From a virus, in the IMG/VR virus record IMGVR_UViG_3300007344_000020, positions 1-34,201 of that record: a stretch of 34,201 nt of DNA. The stretch is one strand, 5' to 3'. The notes under the pieces were generated by a model. That model was not told the origin of the DNA, did not search any database, and saw only the letters and a program-made list of their open reading frames with translations. Position 1 is the stretch's first letter. Every line of letters starts with the position of its first letter. Shown here one piece after another: positions 12,288 through 20,127 of this stretch. The translations under genes were made by a program, and so were the position numbers.

Positions 12288-12421
12288 AGGGCCACCTCGA
12301 TCAGAAACGGCACAAACGCGCGCACAAAAAAATAACCGGCAGACAGCGCGAGCAGAATATTTGCCGCGGTCAGACCGGTTTTTCTTGTGTTATGTGCAGA
12401 TAATAGCGAAGTTATACGCAT
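12284..12421 (-). CDS. 45-residue membrane protein, first gene of the leftward operon
   Basis: A small ORF starting MRITSLLSAHNTRKTGLTAA and continuing through one hydrophobic helix (ANILLALSAGYFFVRAF) to FLIEVAL. The ribosome-binding site GGAGG lies nine bases before the ATG. The stop overlaps the next ATG (ATGA). It is the first product of the leftward early promoter at about 12512-12540, about 90 bases downstream. A single-span mini-protein in that place could be a superinfection-exclusion or host membrane factor, which is inference from position. Confidence 0.6.
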   Translation of the reverse strand: MRITSLLSAHNTRKTGLTAANILLALSAGYFFVRAFVPFLIEVAL

Positions 12422-12511
12422 ACCGAAGCACCTCCGGGTGTGATGGTGGAGGGTCGGTTCGACAACTTTTGCGAGTGAGGCGAACCGGCCCGTCTTTAAT
12501 TATAATATCCA

Positions 12512-12540
12512 AATATAGTCCTATGGGACTATAACGTCAA
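12512..12540 (-). promoter_or_regulatory. Leftward early promoter
   Basis: Read on the - strand: -35 TTGACG, 17 bases, -10 TATATT. Both boxes match sigma70 at five of six positions. It would transcribe the whole - strand early block. The spacer is occupied by the palindromic operator at 12514-12533, so a bound repressor would block polymerase. Confidence 0.8.
12514..12533. promoter_or_regulatory. Operator O1, palindromic
   Basis: TATAGTCCTATGGGACTATA has perfect 8-base arms around TATG. It sits inside the leftward promoter. Its centre CCTATGGG matches the centre of O2 (CCTATAGG) with one difference, as expected for two sites of one repressor. Confidence 0.75.
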
Positions 12541-12549
12541 GGAGTTTTA

Positions 12550-12578
12550 TTGACCTATAGGCTTTTTTTTTGTATTAT
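12550..12578 (+). promoter_or_regulatory. Rightward promoter of the repressor gene
   Basis: -35 TTGACC, 17 bases including a run of nine T, -10 TATTAT. Transcription should start near 12585, which is the ATG of the repressor, so the message would be leaderless or nearly so. O2 lies in the first half of the spacer. Confidence 0.7.
12554..12561. promoter_or_regulatory. Operator O2 core, palindromic
   Basis: CCTATAGG is a perfect 8-base palindrome sharing the CCTATRGG pattern with O1, 34 bases away. Its position in the spacer of the repressor promoter suggests autoregulation. Confidence 0.6.
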
Positions 12579-12584
12579 ATGATT

Positions 12585-12797
12585 ATGATAAATCAAAAAT
12601 CTTTAATAGCACTAAGCGCGCGTGCCGGCATAAAATCAATGTCTGAGCTGGCCCGGCGCGCTGGACTAACTCCGCAGGCCTTGAACAAGAATTTAAAGGG
12701 CCATAAAAGCGCACGACTTACAACGATCAACCGCTTATGTGCCGCGCTCGACTGCCAGCCCGGTGCGTTCCTCGAATACCGCCCCGACGAAGAATAA
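12585..12797 (+). CDS. Cro/CI-type (XRE) repressor
   Basis: 70 residues from ATG 12585 (MINQKSLIALSARAGIKSMS). ATG 12579 and TTG 12570 lie inside the -10 box, so they are unlikely starts. A Cro/CI helix-turn-helix is clear: SELARRAGLTPQALNKNLKG, then ARLTTINRLCAALDCQPGAF. Length fits a single-domain Cro- or small XRE-type regulator without a cleavage domain. It faces the early block across shared operators and probably represses the leftward promoter and its own. No ribosome-binding site is seen; see the leaderless promoter. Confidence 0.88.
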   Translation: MINQKSLIALSARAGIKSMSELARRAGLTPQALNKNLKGHKSARLTTINRLCAALDCQPGAFLEYRPDEE

Positions 12798-12813
12798 CTG
12801 CACGCCTGTGCAG
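12798..12813 (+). terminator. Hairpin directly after the repressor stop
   Basis: CTGCAC-GCCT-GTGCAG follows the repressor TAA without a gap. It could end the repressor message or protect its 3' end. There is no U-run, so termination is uncertain. Confidence 0.4.
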
Positions 12814-13107
12814 TGCAAATATAGACGCTCTTGTTTATTTTGCAAATGTAATATGCGCCAGTGTTTTTAACCTGACAAGTTTTTTTTTAGTATGATTTTA
12901 AAATTTATGCATAACTCCGTGTTTTTTTCATAGATTGACATAATTTTATTTACGCGTCCTATAAAAAATACTATGTAAATTTGGGTTTCAGGGTAAAAAT
13001 CTCTATATTTATAGTGTTAACCAGTTTTTGTTAAACTGATTAATAAACTCCGGGGTGGGCTAACGCTGACTATCGTCCCGGCGTTAGCCCACACTAAACG
13101 AGGCGCA
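12814..13107 (+). promoter_or_regulatory. AT-rich late-promoter and leader region
   Basis: About 290 bases without a gene, far more AT-rich than the surroundings. Candidate promoters on the + strand: TTGACA (12935-12940) with TATAAA (12960-12965) at a long 19-base spacing; TTGGGT (12981-12986) with TATATT (13004-13009) at 17 bases. An inverted repeat CAGTTT-TTGTT-AAACTG is at 13022-13038. This is the only obvious place from which the endolysin-terminase-structural operon can be transcribed. The phage sigma factor may act here, but I cannot define its target. Confidence 0.55.
13055..13092 (+). promoter_or_regulatory. Strong hairpin in the late leader
   Basis: GTGGGCTAACGC and GCGTTAGCCCAC form a perfect 12-pair stem with a 14-base loop. 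It ends 15 bases before the endolysin ATG, leaving only ACTAAACGAGGCGCA in between. There is no U-run. It may stabilise or cut the late message, or act as an antitermination or attenuation element. Confidence 0.7.
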
Positions 13108-13524
13108 ATGGCCCAGCAGACCTACACACTCGATAGCTGGCCGGTAGACCGTTGGCCTAATTTTGGATTCGGCGAGATCGCCTGCCGGCACACCGGTGAT
13201 TGTGCGATTGACCCTGATTTCATGGATAGCGTGCAAAAATTGCGCGTTTTGGTCAACGCACCGCTGACCGTGACCAGTTTTTACAGATCCCCAGACCATC
13301 CAGTCGAAGCATCCAAAGAGAAAAAGGGCGCACACACCTACGGGCGTGCGGTAGATATTCAGTGCTCGGGCGCGACGGCGCACGCGGTGCTACGGGCTGC
13401 GTGCGAGCTGGGATTTAGCGGCATCGGGATTGCGCAGACGGGCGACCACAATGGTCGATTTATTCATTTGGACGGGATGCGCGCAGACGACGGATTTCCG
13501 CGCCCGGCACTATGGTCCTATTGA
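13108..13524 (+). CDS. M15-type peptidase endolysin
   Basis: 138 residues. It matches the peptidase M15 family: FGFGEIACRHTGD, then FMDSVQKLRVLVNAPLTVTS, FYRSPDH, HTYGRAVDIQCSG (H-x6-D zinc motif) and FIHLDG (last zinc His). Such enzymes cut peptide links in the cell wall (L-Ala-D-Glu or D-Ala-D-Ala). There is no signal peptide, so a holin would be needed; two holin-like genes lie at 1378-2052. It is the first late gene, preceded by AACGAGGCG as ribosome-binding site. Small M15 proteins in some phages are tail or head components, but size and motif favour lysis. Confidence 0.87.
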   Translation: MAQQTYTLDSWPVDRWPNFGFGEIACRHTGDCAIDPDFMDSVQKLRVLVNAPLTVTSFYRSPDHPVEASKEKKGAHTYGRAVDIQCSGATAHAVLRAACELGFSGIGIAQTGDHNGRFIHLDGMRADDGFPRPALWSY

Positions 13525-13604
13525 TTCGCTGGTGGCGCCGCCGCAGAGCTCGCACGCTGGCCGAGTGGCTAAGGCTCAACGACGAGATCGCCGGGTGGGC
13601 GTAG
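13512..13604 (+). CDS. 30-residue Arg/Trp-rich mini-protein
   Basis: A small frame that starts in the last codons of the endolysin: MVLLIRWWRRRRARTLAEWL then RLNDEIAGWA. The hydrophobic start, Arg cluster and amphipathic helix suggest a membrane-surface peptide. It fills most of the gap to the small terminase. No clear ribosome-binding site; translation could be coupled. Its place next to the endolysin would suit a lysis helper, but evidence is thin. Confidence 0.4.
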   Translation: MVLLIRWWRRRRARTLAEWLRLNDEIAGWA

Positions 13605-13630
13605 TGCATTTACTACTTATATAGTTACCG

Positions 13631-14086
13631 ATGGCCGAAAAAAGACAAAAACGCAAGCAGCGCAACAGGCAAGAAAGCTACTCGATAGAGGAAGTCGTCG
13701 AGGCACTGCACGCGTGCAATGGCAGCAGGATGGACGCAGCGGATGTGCTGGGCTGCACTGAGAAAACCATCTGGAACTATGCACAGCGGTATCCGCAGGT
13801 GCAGGAAGCACTCGAGGACTGTGACCGCGTCGTCGGCAATTTGGCGCGCAATGTGATATTGGACGGCATAATGTCCAACGATAAGTCCTGTGCGATGTTC
13901 TACTTGAAAACGCGCGGCGGCTGGTCTGAGCGGCGTGAGATTAGCGGCGTTGATAAGCAGCCGATTGAGCAGAACGTCACAGTCAGGGCCGACACACCGC
14001 CGGCGGCTAATTCAATAGACGAGTGGATTGAGATCCGCAAACGCGTGCAGGCGGCGCGCGCTGAGGTGCTTGAGGCGACAGAGTGA
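13631..14086 (+). CDS. terS: Terminase small subunit
   Basis: 151 residues. A basic start (AEKRQKRKQRNRQ) leads to a helix-turn-helix (YSIEEVVEALHACNGSRMDA, then ADVLGCTEKTIWNYAQRYP) that should recognise the packaging site. A helical middle follows (QEALEDCDRVVGNLARNVIL), including MFYLKTRGGWSERRE, a pattern common to small terminases. The C-terminus is an amphipathic helix for binding the large subunit. The large-subunit gene starts in its last codons (GTGA overlap). Confidence 0.85.
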   Translation: MAEKRQKRKQRNRQESYSIEEVVEALHACNGSRMDAADVLGCTEKTIWNYAQRYPQVQEALEDCDRVVGNLARNVILDGIMSNDKSCAMFYLKTRGGWSERREISGVDKQPIEQNVTVRADTPPAANSIDEWIEIRKRVQAARAEVLEATE

Positions 14087-15474
14087 GCGCAGCGGTCCAA
14101 CCGACCTATGCGTGGTCGCCACAGTTAGGACCGCAATTAAACGCCATCGTCGCTCGCAATGTGGTGCAGGAGCTGCTGTTCGGCGGGGCCAGAGGCGGCG
14201 GAAAATCGTCTTACCTCTGTGGGGACTGGCTACAAGACATCGAGCAGGGCAGTAATTGGCGCGGCATCTTGTTTCGGCGCAGTTACCCCGAGCTGGATGA
14301 GATCATACGCCAGACGCTGGAGATATTCCCGCTGACGGGCGGCGTCTGGAAAGTAGGCGCAAAGGAATGGCGCTGGGCAAACGGCGCACAGTTGAGTCTG
14401 CGGCACCTCGATAATGACGCGGATATTGTCAACTATCAGGGCCACAGCTACTCGTGGATCGGCTGGGACGAGTTACCAACGTGGCCGTCGATGATGCCTT
14501 ACCGACAGATGTTGGCGACGTTGCGTGGCCCGGCACAGAACAAGCGGGTCAGAGCTACAGGCAACCCGGGCGGGCGCTGCCACGGCGAGGTTAAAAGTTA
14601 CTTCGCGATTGACCGCTGGCCGGCTGGCAACGTGCCGTTTAGGGACAGGCGCACCGGCATGGTGAGGTTATTCGTCCCGAGCCGGGTGCAGGACAACCAG
14701 ATACTGCTGGAAAACGACCCTGACTATATCCAGCGGCTGCAGGGCGTAGGCGACCCTGATCTGGTCAGGGCGTGGTTAGAGGGCGATTGGGACAGCAGCC
14801 CCGGCTCAATGTTTTCTGTTGCGCGCGATGAGTTGCTGGTAGAGCCGTTCGAGATACCCGACAACTGGCCGCTGTTTTGTTCGCTCGATTACGGCGAGCA
14901 GAACCCAACGGTTGGATGCCTGCTGGCCGTCGATTACGACGACGACGTGTGGGTCGTTAGTAGCTACTACGCGTCAGGGGCCGGCGCTGAACACGCTCGG
15001 GGCGTCAAAAATTTAATTGAGCAATGCCCGTTTACTAAGGGGCGCGGCATTGTGGGGCGCTCTCCGAGGCAGGTGCTGGCACCGTCCGATATGTGGACAA
15101 AGAGGGCGCCGGGCGAGGCGTCGCAGGCGCGCTCGGTGGCCGACACGTTTCAAGAGGCCGGCGTATTTCTGACCCGCGCCAACATGGATCGGGTCAACGG
15201 CTGGCGCAACGTCGGCAACCTGCTGCACCACGGCAGGCTAAAGTTTTTCGAGGGGTATGCCGACCCTATTTTGGATTCGCTGCTGTCAGTGCAGCGGGAC
15301 ACGCGCAACCCAGAAGACGTGGCAAAGGGGGGCGACGATCACGGCGCAGACGCGCTCCGATACGGCGTCAACCACGTTTACAAGGCGCGTCGCAGGGCCA
15401 ACGCCAAGCAGGCCGACGGCGACAGGTTAATATCGCAGCTATTGCGCGATGAGATGCAAGGACGATATGGATAA
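14083..15474 (+). CDS. terL: Terminase large subunit
   Basis: 463 residues from GTG 14083. Walker A is GGARGGGKS (near residue 34), the Walker B region is SWIGWDELPTW, and a coupling motif TGNPGG follows. The nuclease half begins at LFCSLDYGEQNPTVGCLLAV (first acidic residue), with further Asp residues in LAPSDMW and DHGADALRYGVNH, the usual last motif. It pumps DNA through the portal and cuts it. A circularly permuted map would fit headful packaging, but the terminase type cannot be told by eye. Confidence 0.95.
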   Translation: MSAAVQPTYAWSPQLGPQLNAIVARNVVQELLFGGARGGGKSSYLCGDWLQDIEQGSNWRGILFRRSYPELDEIIRQTLEIFPLTGGVWKVGAKEWRWANGAQLSLRHLDNDADIVNYQGHSYSWIGWDELPTWPSMMPYRQMLATLRGPAQNKRVRATGNPGGRCHGEVKSYFAIDRWPAGNVPFRDRRTGMVRLFVPSRVQDNQILLENDPDYIQRLQGVGDPDLVRAWLEGDWDSSPGSMFSVARDELLVEPFEIPDNWPLFCSLDYGEQNPTVGCLLAVDYDDDVWVVSSYYASGAGAEHARGVKNLIEQCPFTKGRGIVGRSPRQVLAPSDMWTKRAPGEASQARSVADTFQEAGVFLTRANMDRVNGWRNVGNLLHHGRLKFFEGYADPILDSLLSVQRDTRNPEDVAKGGDDHGADALRYGVNHVYKARRRANAKQADGDRLISQLLRDEMQGRYG

Positions 15475-15482
15475 ACTATTGA

Positions 15483-17603
15483 GTGAACCGATACGAGCAA
15501 AAGTGGTATAGGGCAGAGGGTGAGATGTTGGACCGGCTCTATCGTGAGCGGTCTAACGAGTGGCAACGACTGTACGACGCCTACGACCTGAAGTTTGACA
15601 AACGTATACGCGACCTACGGGCCGAGGACGTGGTCAAGGTTTCTCGATTTTACCCGGTCGTGCGTCAGATCCTCGGCACTATAGCACACAATTATCCAGT
15701 CCAGCAGTTTTCTGTAGACGACGAAGCCAATCAAGGCGTGGCCGAAATCCTCGAGCGCGCGTCGGCGTCGTGGATGAACCTGACCAGCCTTAAATCCCAT
15801 GTGCACCAAGCGATTTTTGACGCGTTGTTTTGTGGCGTCGGCTGGGTCAGGCTCGATTACAACCCGCCGGGCGATGATATTATCGCGCCATACACAACCA
15901 ACGACGATATGTACGAGGATATTGTCGTTGCTACGCGCGTAGCACCCCATTGCGTGCATGTAGATCCCACCGGCAGTCCGCACCGTCTCGGCGATAAACG
16001 ATACATACGCGAAAAATTCTGGGTTCCGCTCAAGTTTCTGCTGGACGACCCCACCATTCAGAACAAAAAGGCGCTCAGGCCGACGTCGATGGGCAAGGAC
16101 GACGAACTCGGCTATGGCGATCTGATGGGCGCGCGCTACGAGAGCAGCGAGCAGGAGGCGATGCGCGAGGCGATTGCTAACGGCGAGTTTGTGCAACTTG
16201 AGCGTTGGCACAATCGCATTGAGCGCCGGGAAGTTACGTTTGCCGCCGGCGTTGACGCACCGATTAAAGACATCCCGCACCCATATCGCAAAATGCAGTT
16301 CCCGCAGGTGTCGGACACATTTGGTATGCCGGTGTTCAATCTGGACCCGGCAACAGGTGAGCCGACTGAGCCGGTGTTGGATCTGGAAAATGGCGTCGAC
16401 CAACCCGGTTGGTTGGTCGAGGAGGGGTTTCCGTTCGCCGCAATCAAATTCGATTTGAGCGCCGAGACGTTCTACCCCAAGGGGCATCTGAAATACCTCG
16501 AGGATATTCAAAACGCGATCATAGAGCAGACGTCCCGCATTAGCGATATGCTCAAGCGCACAAGCCGCATGGCTGCTGTATCCAACAGCGAGTTGGAGCA
16601 GAACCCCGAGCTGGCCGAGTTGATCCGCACGGGCCGGGACGGTGAGGTTATCGGATTAGAGGATCTGTCGTCGTTCAGGGAGTTGGCGTGGGGCAGCGTG
16701 CCGGGTGACGTATATAACTTTTTTGGTATAGTCATGGGCATGGAGCGCGAGATTGCTGCGCTACAGCCGCCGGCTGCTGGCTCAACGGACAGCGCGACCG
16801 AGGCTGCTGTTGTCGCTGCTGCGGCACAGATTAACGGGCAGTGGATGGAGGCGGCGGTCAACGGGTTCTATGAGCGCATTGTGCGCAACGCGTTCCAGAT
16901 CATGGGCGACCCGCGTTACGTTCCAGAAAATTTTGCTGAGAACGTGGCGCCAGATGGGGAGGACCGTGTGATACGCGCACTACGCACCAGCGATTTCCTA
17001 TGGAACTATCGCATCGAGACAAAGACTGGCAGCACGCAGCCGCTCTACGCACAACTTGAGCGCGACCGTACGATGGCGTTCGTCTCGTTTGCGGCGCAGC
17101 GACCCAATTTTGACCAGATGGAAGTCGATAAGCTGGCAGCCACGGCCAACGGCGTCGCCGATGTTGAGCAAATACTACGCGACGAGAACAACGTCGAGGC
17201 CGAACGCGCAGCCCAGTATGAGAACGACCGCGTCATGGCGGGTCAGCCCATCGAGGTGTTAGCCGAGCAGGATCACCTCGCGCACGCCGGCGTCCACGCT
17301 AAATACCGCGAGCATCAGCAGTATCAACAGTTGCAGATGGCGGCGCAGGCGCGCGATATGATGGGCCAGCCGGCAAACCCCGCTGCTGCACAACAACTGC
17401 AGGCCATTGATCAAGCCATCGCCCAGCACTTACAGCAGCACCAGCAGGCCGCACAACAGGCACAGCAGGGCGAGACGGCATCACCGGTCGCTGCAGGCCG
17501 TGCTGCCGCCGCTGCTACCAACGAGCAGGATCTGATGCGTCAGGTCCAGTCTAACGCACAGCGCACTGTAGACGTTGCACAGGCGCAGGCCCGGAACTAC
17601 TAA
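15483..17603 (+). CDS. Portal protein
   Basis: 706 residues from GTG 15483, the size of P22-type portals. It opens with a helical start (RSNEWQRLYDAYDLKFDKRI) and FYPVVRQILGTIAHNYP, then LFCGVGWVRLDYNPPGDD and VHVDPTGSPHRLGDKRYIRE, typical of podoviral portals. The clip and stem part includes YLEDIQNAIIEQTSRISDML. The C-terminal 130 residues are Gln/Ala-rich coiled coil (a barrel). Twelve copies would form the vertex for packaging and tail attachment. It follows terL by eight bases. Confidence 0.9.
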   Translation: MNRYEQKWYRAEGEMLDRLYRERSNEWQRLYDAYDLKFDKRIRDLRAEDVVKVSRFYPVVRQILGTIAHNYPVQQFSVDDEANQGVAEILERASASWMNLTSLKSHVHQAIFDALFCGVGWVRLDYNPPGDDIIAPYTTNDDMYEDIVVATRVAPHCVHVDPTGSPHRLGDKRYIREKFWVPLKFLLDDPTIQNKKALRPTSMGKDDELGYGDLMGARYESSEQEAMREAIANGEFVQLERWHNRIERREVTFAAGVDAPIKDIPHPYRKMQFPQVSDTFGMPVFNLDPATGEPTEPVLDLENGVDQPGWLVEEGFPFAAIKFDLSAETFYPKGHLKYLEDIQNAIIEQTSRISDMLKRTSRMAAVSNSELEQNPELAELIRTGRDGEVIGLEDLSSFRELAWGSVPGDVYNFFGIVMGMEREIAALQPPAAGSTDSATEAAVVAAAAQINGQWMEAAVNGFYERIVRNAFQIMGDPRYVPENFAENVAPDGEDRVIRALRTSDFLWNYRIETKTGSTQPLYAQLERDRTMAFVSFAAQRPNFDQMEVDKLAATANGVADVEQILRDENNVEAERAAQYENDRVMAGQPIEVLAEQDHLAHAGVHAKYREHQQYQQLQMAAQARDMMGQPANPAAAQQLQAIDQAIAQHLQQHQQAAQQAQQGETASPVAAGRAAAAATNEQDLMRQVQSNAQRTVDVAQAQARNY

Positions 17604-19382
17604 ATGAATCTGACACCGACCTTTTCCTCTAGCGCCATTGGCCGGCCACCGCTCGATCCTGAACAGGAGCGCATTGCGCGTTTGCTGGAGGCGCTGGTCA
17701 CGCAGACGCCGGGCGGTTTGGTGCAGTCTACCGGCGAGACGCTGGGCATGGTGGGCGACGTGCTCGGGTCTATCGGCCAGCCGCAGCGCGCCGAGGCATT
17801 GGGCCAGCAGGTGCGGCGCACGTTGCCAGACATTGTCTCAGCGGTCACAGAGCGGCCTGCAGAGGTTGCGACAGCGTTCGGGCAGGGCATGGAGCAAGAG
17901 GTGTTGGATAAGGGCTTAGGCGCCGTTGCAGGGCTGGAGGATTTGATCCTGCCGGGCAGTAAGGCGGTGGGTATGCTGGGTGCGGCGGCAATGGGGTTGG
18001 GCAAGCTGCCGCCGGCGTCAAAAGCGGTGCAGGACATTGTCGATCTGAGCAAGGCGCGACAGACGCCGGCCATTGTCGGTTCAATGCGGCAAGCGGGAGA
18101 TTTGTTGTCAGACGTTGGAGAGGACGTCAGTTACGCAAAGACTTCCGATTATATGCCGGGTCAAAGGATTAGCACAAGGATTCCAAAAGGCGCGACCATT
18201 ACGGAAGATCCGTTAGTTGAAAATTTGACTATTGACACAGATGTCATGCGGCGTGATGAAAAACTTACTGCAAAAATGGGCAAAGAATTAGGCCGGTATG
18301 TAAACATCACAGACGACGTGGCTAAAAGCGGTGATGCAGATAAAATAATTCAAGCCATGAAAGACCATGATAAGGCTAATTTAGAATTTATTTTTGAACA
18401 GATGCCGCCAGAGATCAGAGATAGGTCAAAATTGTGGTATGACGGCGCAAACAAAATAGCAAACGAGTTTGCGCGTCGGTATAACGTGACAATGGAGGCG
18501 GCGTCTGGTGTATTAGCGGCGTTATCTCCACAAATGGATTGGTTTAAGAATGTAACATTGGCCGAGCGCGTCATAGACACGGTGCAAAATCAATCAACAA
18601 TGCCGTGGACTGCTAAGATGGAAAGATTTTTGGATAAGTTTTATGCGGCGCCGGGATCAAGTTCGCGCAGTGATTGGCGCCAAGATATTGATGCTATTCG
18701 AGGAAAAACATTAGCCGAAATTGACGAACCATTGCAACAAGCGTTGTGGATACGCGCTTTTGATGAAACAATGCGCGACAAAGGGTATAGGGTTATCACG
18801 CCAGAGGGCGATTTTGGCAATGTTGTTAAAACTAAAAAAGGTGAAAACGCCGCAAGTGGGTGGGGTGCATTTGCAGACATTGCAAAAGCGGCCAGTGTGA
18901 TAAAAGACCCGTCTAAAGAAAACATCAGTCGCAGCATGGGAGTTCAGCATAAGGTTAGAAATTTTTACAACAATATAGCTGATCCGCAATCGCCTTATGG
19001 CGACGTCACAATGGATACGCACGCCATAGCCGCAGGTCTTTTGCGACCATTATCCGGTAGTTCATTGGAAGTCAAGCAGAATCTTGGAGGTGGGCCATCG
19101 TCTAATGTTTTGGGCGTACAGGGATCTTACCCGGTTCACGCAGACGCTTATCGAGAGGCCGCTGCTGATATGGGCATACAACCTCGGCAGATGCAGTCTG
19201 TTACATGGGAAGGTATACGCGGATTATATACGCCGGAACAAAAACGCAATAAAGCGTTTGTTTCATCGGTTGATAATCTGTTTCAGCAATACAAAAAAGG
19301 AACTTTGTCGCTGCAAGAATTACAGCAATCTGTGTTGCAGATGGCCGGCGGGATAGATTTGCCAGATTGGGCTAAACCTTAA
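17604..19382 (+). CDS. Two-part virion-associated protein with a foreign-looking C-terminal domain
   Basis: 592 residues. The first ~165 residues share the base composition of the neighbours and resemble the N-termini of other large virion proteins here (PLDPEQERIARLLEALVTQT, hydrophobic GSKAVGMLGAAAMGLGKL). From about base 18100 the DNA is AT-richer and the protein changes: YNVTMEAASGVLAALSPQMD, WIRAFDETMRDKGYRVITPE, HKVRNFYNNIADPQSPYGDV, MDTHAIAAGLLRPLSG and ADAYREAAADMGIQPRQMQS. I recognise this as a conserved phage-associated domain of unknown function (I believe DUF7178; to be checked). The domain may be cargo injected with DNA. It ends overlapping an antisense gene. Confidence 0.75.
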   Translation: MNLTPTFSSSAIGRPPLDPEQERIARLLEALVTQTPGGLVQSTGETLGMVGDVLGSIGQPQRAEALGQQVRRTLPDIVSAVTERPAEVATAFGQGMEQEVLDKGLGAVAGLEDLILPGSKAVGMLGAAAMGLGKLPPASKAVQDIVDLSKARQTPAIVGSMRQAGDLLSDVGEDVSYAKTSDYMPGQRISTRIPKGATITEDPLVENLTIDTDVMRRDEKLTAKMGKELGRYVNITDDVAKSGDADKIIQAMKDHDKANLEFIFEQMPPEIRDRSKLWYDGANKIANEFARRYNVTMEAASGVLAALSPQMDWFKNVTLAERVIDTVQNQSTMPWTAKMERFLDKFYAAPGSSSRSDWRQDIDAIRGKTLAEIDEPLQQALWIRAFDETMRDKGYRVITPEGDFGNVVKTKKGENAASGWGAFADIAKAASVIKDPSKENISRSMGVQHKVRNFYNNIADPQSPYGDVTMDTHAIAAGLLRPLSGSSLEVKQNLGGGPSSNVLGVQGSYPVHADAYREAAADMGIQPRQMQSVTWEGIRGLYTPEQKRNKAFVSSVDNLFQQYKKGTLSLQELQQSVLQMAGGIDLPDWAKP

Positions 19383-19551
19383 TGGTATGCCAAAGATCTT
19401 CCGGCAAGACTTCGTATAGATCAATGTCAGATGGGACGCCATCCGGGTAGCTGTATGCTAAATAAACGTCGGCAGTCAAATCTTTACCGTGACGAATCAT
19501 GTAATCCAGAACGACATCGTCGTGGGCTGATCCTATGGGTGCTTGAGACAT
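19372..19551 (-). CDS. Antisense small gene with its own promoter (moron-like)
   Basis: 59 residues from ATG 19551, chosen because GGAGA lies eight bases upstream; ATG 19575 has no such site. The acidic sequence reads MSQAPIGSAHDDVVLDYMIR, then DLTADVYLAYSYPDGVPSDI and LPEDLW near the end. It resembles small phage and prophage proteins of unknown function. It is the only - strand gene in 20 kb of + strand late genes, is AT-rich and has its own sigma70-like promoter. It overlaps the stop of the preceding gene tail to tail. An immunity, exclusion or antitoxin role is possible but not shown. Confidence 0.65.
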   Translation of the reverse strand: MSQAPIGSAHDDVVLDYMIRHGKDLTADVYLAYSYPDGVPSDIDLYEVLPEDLWHTIKV

Positions 19552-19578
19552 TTTCGATTCTCCGTTAATGGACATATA

Positions 19579-19607
19579 AATATAACAAATTTAGTCCAGA
19601 ATACCAA
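19579..19607 (-). promoter_or_regulatory. Promoter of the antisense gene
   Basis: On the - strand: -35 TTGGTA, exactly 17 bases, -10 TATATT (four and five matches to sigma70). Transcription would start about 20 bases before the ATG at 19551. Such a promoter inside a late operon allows expression independent of the lytic programme. Confidence 0.65.
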
Positions 19608-19612
19608 AAAAT

Positions 19613-20086
19613 ATGCCGACACACAACTACATCTGTGGGCTGGGTCATGTAGAGACGGACGTCTACTACACCATTGCCGGCGGTGGGCCTGACAAGACGC
19701 GCACCTGTCCAGAGTGCAAGCAGCCGGCCACGATCCATTTCGGGTCGTTTGGCGCGTTTAATCGCTTGATGTCAACGCAAGGCCACAATCAGCCGCTGCC
19801 CGATCCGCAGACGGGGCTATACTACGACAACGCGACCGACAAGCGGCGCAAGCTCAAGGCGCTGGGGCTGGAGGAAGGCGATCACAAGAGCCGCGGGCAG
19901 GTCGAAGCCGAGACGTGGGACGCACGCAATCGGCAGGTCGAGCGCCGCGCACAGGGCCAGACTATCGCTGCCGACAGTCTCGACGAGGTTATGAAACAAA
20001 TTGAGTGGGACAGGGTGGATCGCGGCGCATCGGGTGATTTGAGCCGCACCGTAGAGAGTGCAGGATTATTTAGCGACAACGAATAG
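19613..20086 (+). CDS. FmdB-like zinc-ribbon structural-cluster protein
   Basis: 157 residues. The N-terminus is an FmdB-type zinc ribbon (MPTHNYICGLGHVETDVYY with one Cys, then TCPECKQPATIHFGSFGAF). Phage proteins with this start are common just before scaffold and coat genes, with unknown role. The middle has a conserved-looking LPDPQTGLYYDNATDKRRKL, and the tail is acidic and helical. No strong ribosome-binding site precedes ATG 19613, which sits among A-rich bases. Confidence 0.8.
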   Translation: MPTHNYICGLGHVETDVYYTIAGGGPDKTRTCPECKQPATIHFGSFGAFNRLMSTQGHNQPLPDPQTGLYYDNATDKRRKLKALGLEEGDHKSRGQVEAETWDARNRQVERRAQGQTIAADSLDEVMKQIEWDRVDRGASGDLSRTVESAGLFSDNE

Positions 20087-20127
20087 TTTGCAGTAAGCAA
20101 AGCGGCTCGCCGAGTCGCAGCACCATT

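Noticed and set aside
13558-13575. TGGCCGAGTGGCTAAGGC looks like the D arm of a Ser/Leu tRNA
   Set aside because: No acceptor stem, anticodon arm or GTTCGA-type T loop can be placed around it, and the bases are explained by the small frame reading LAEWLRL.
15615-16511. 298-residue open frame on the - strand inside the portal gene
   Set aside because: It is a mirror frame of a well-supported portal gene, has no family motif, no ribosome-binding site and no neighbours on that strand.
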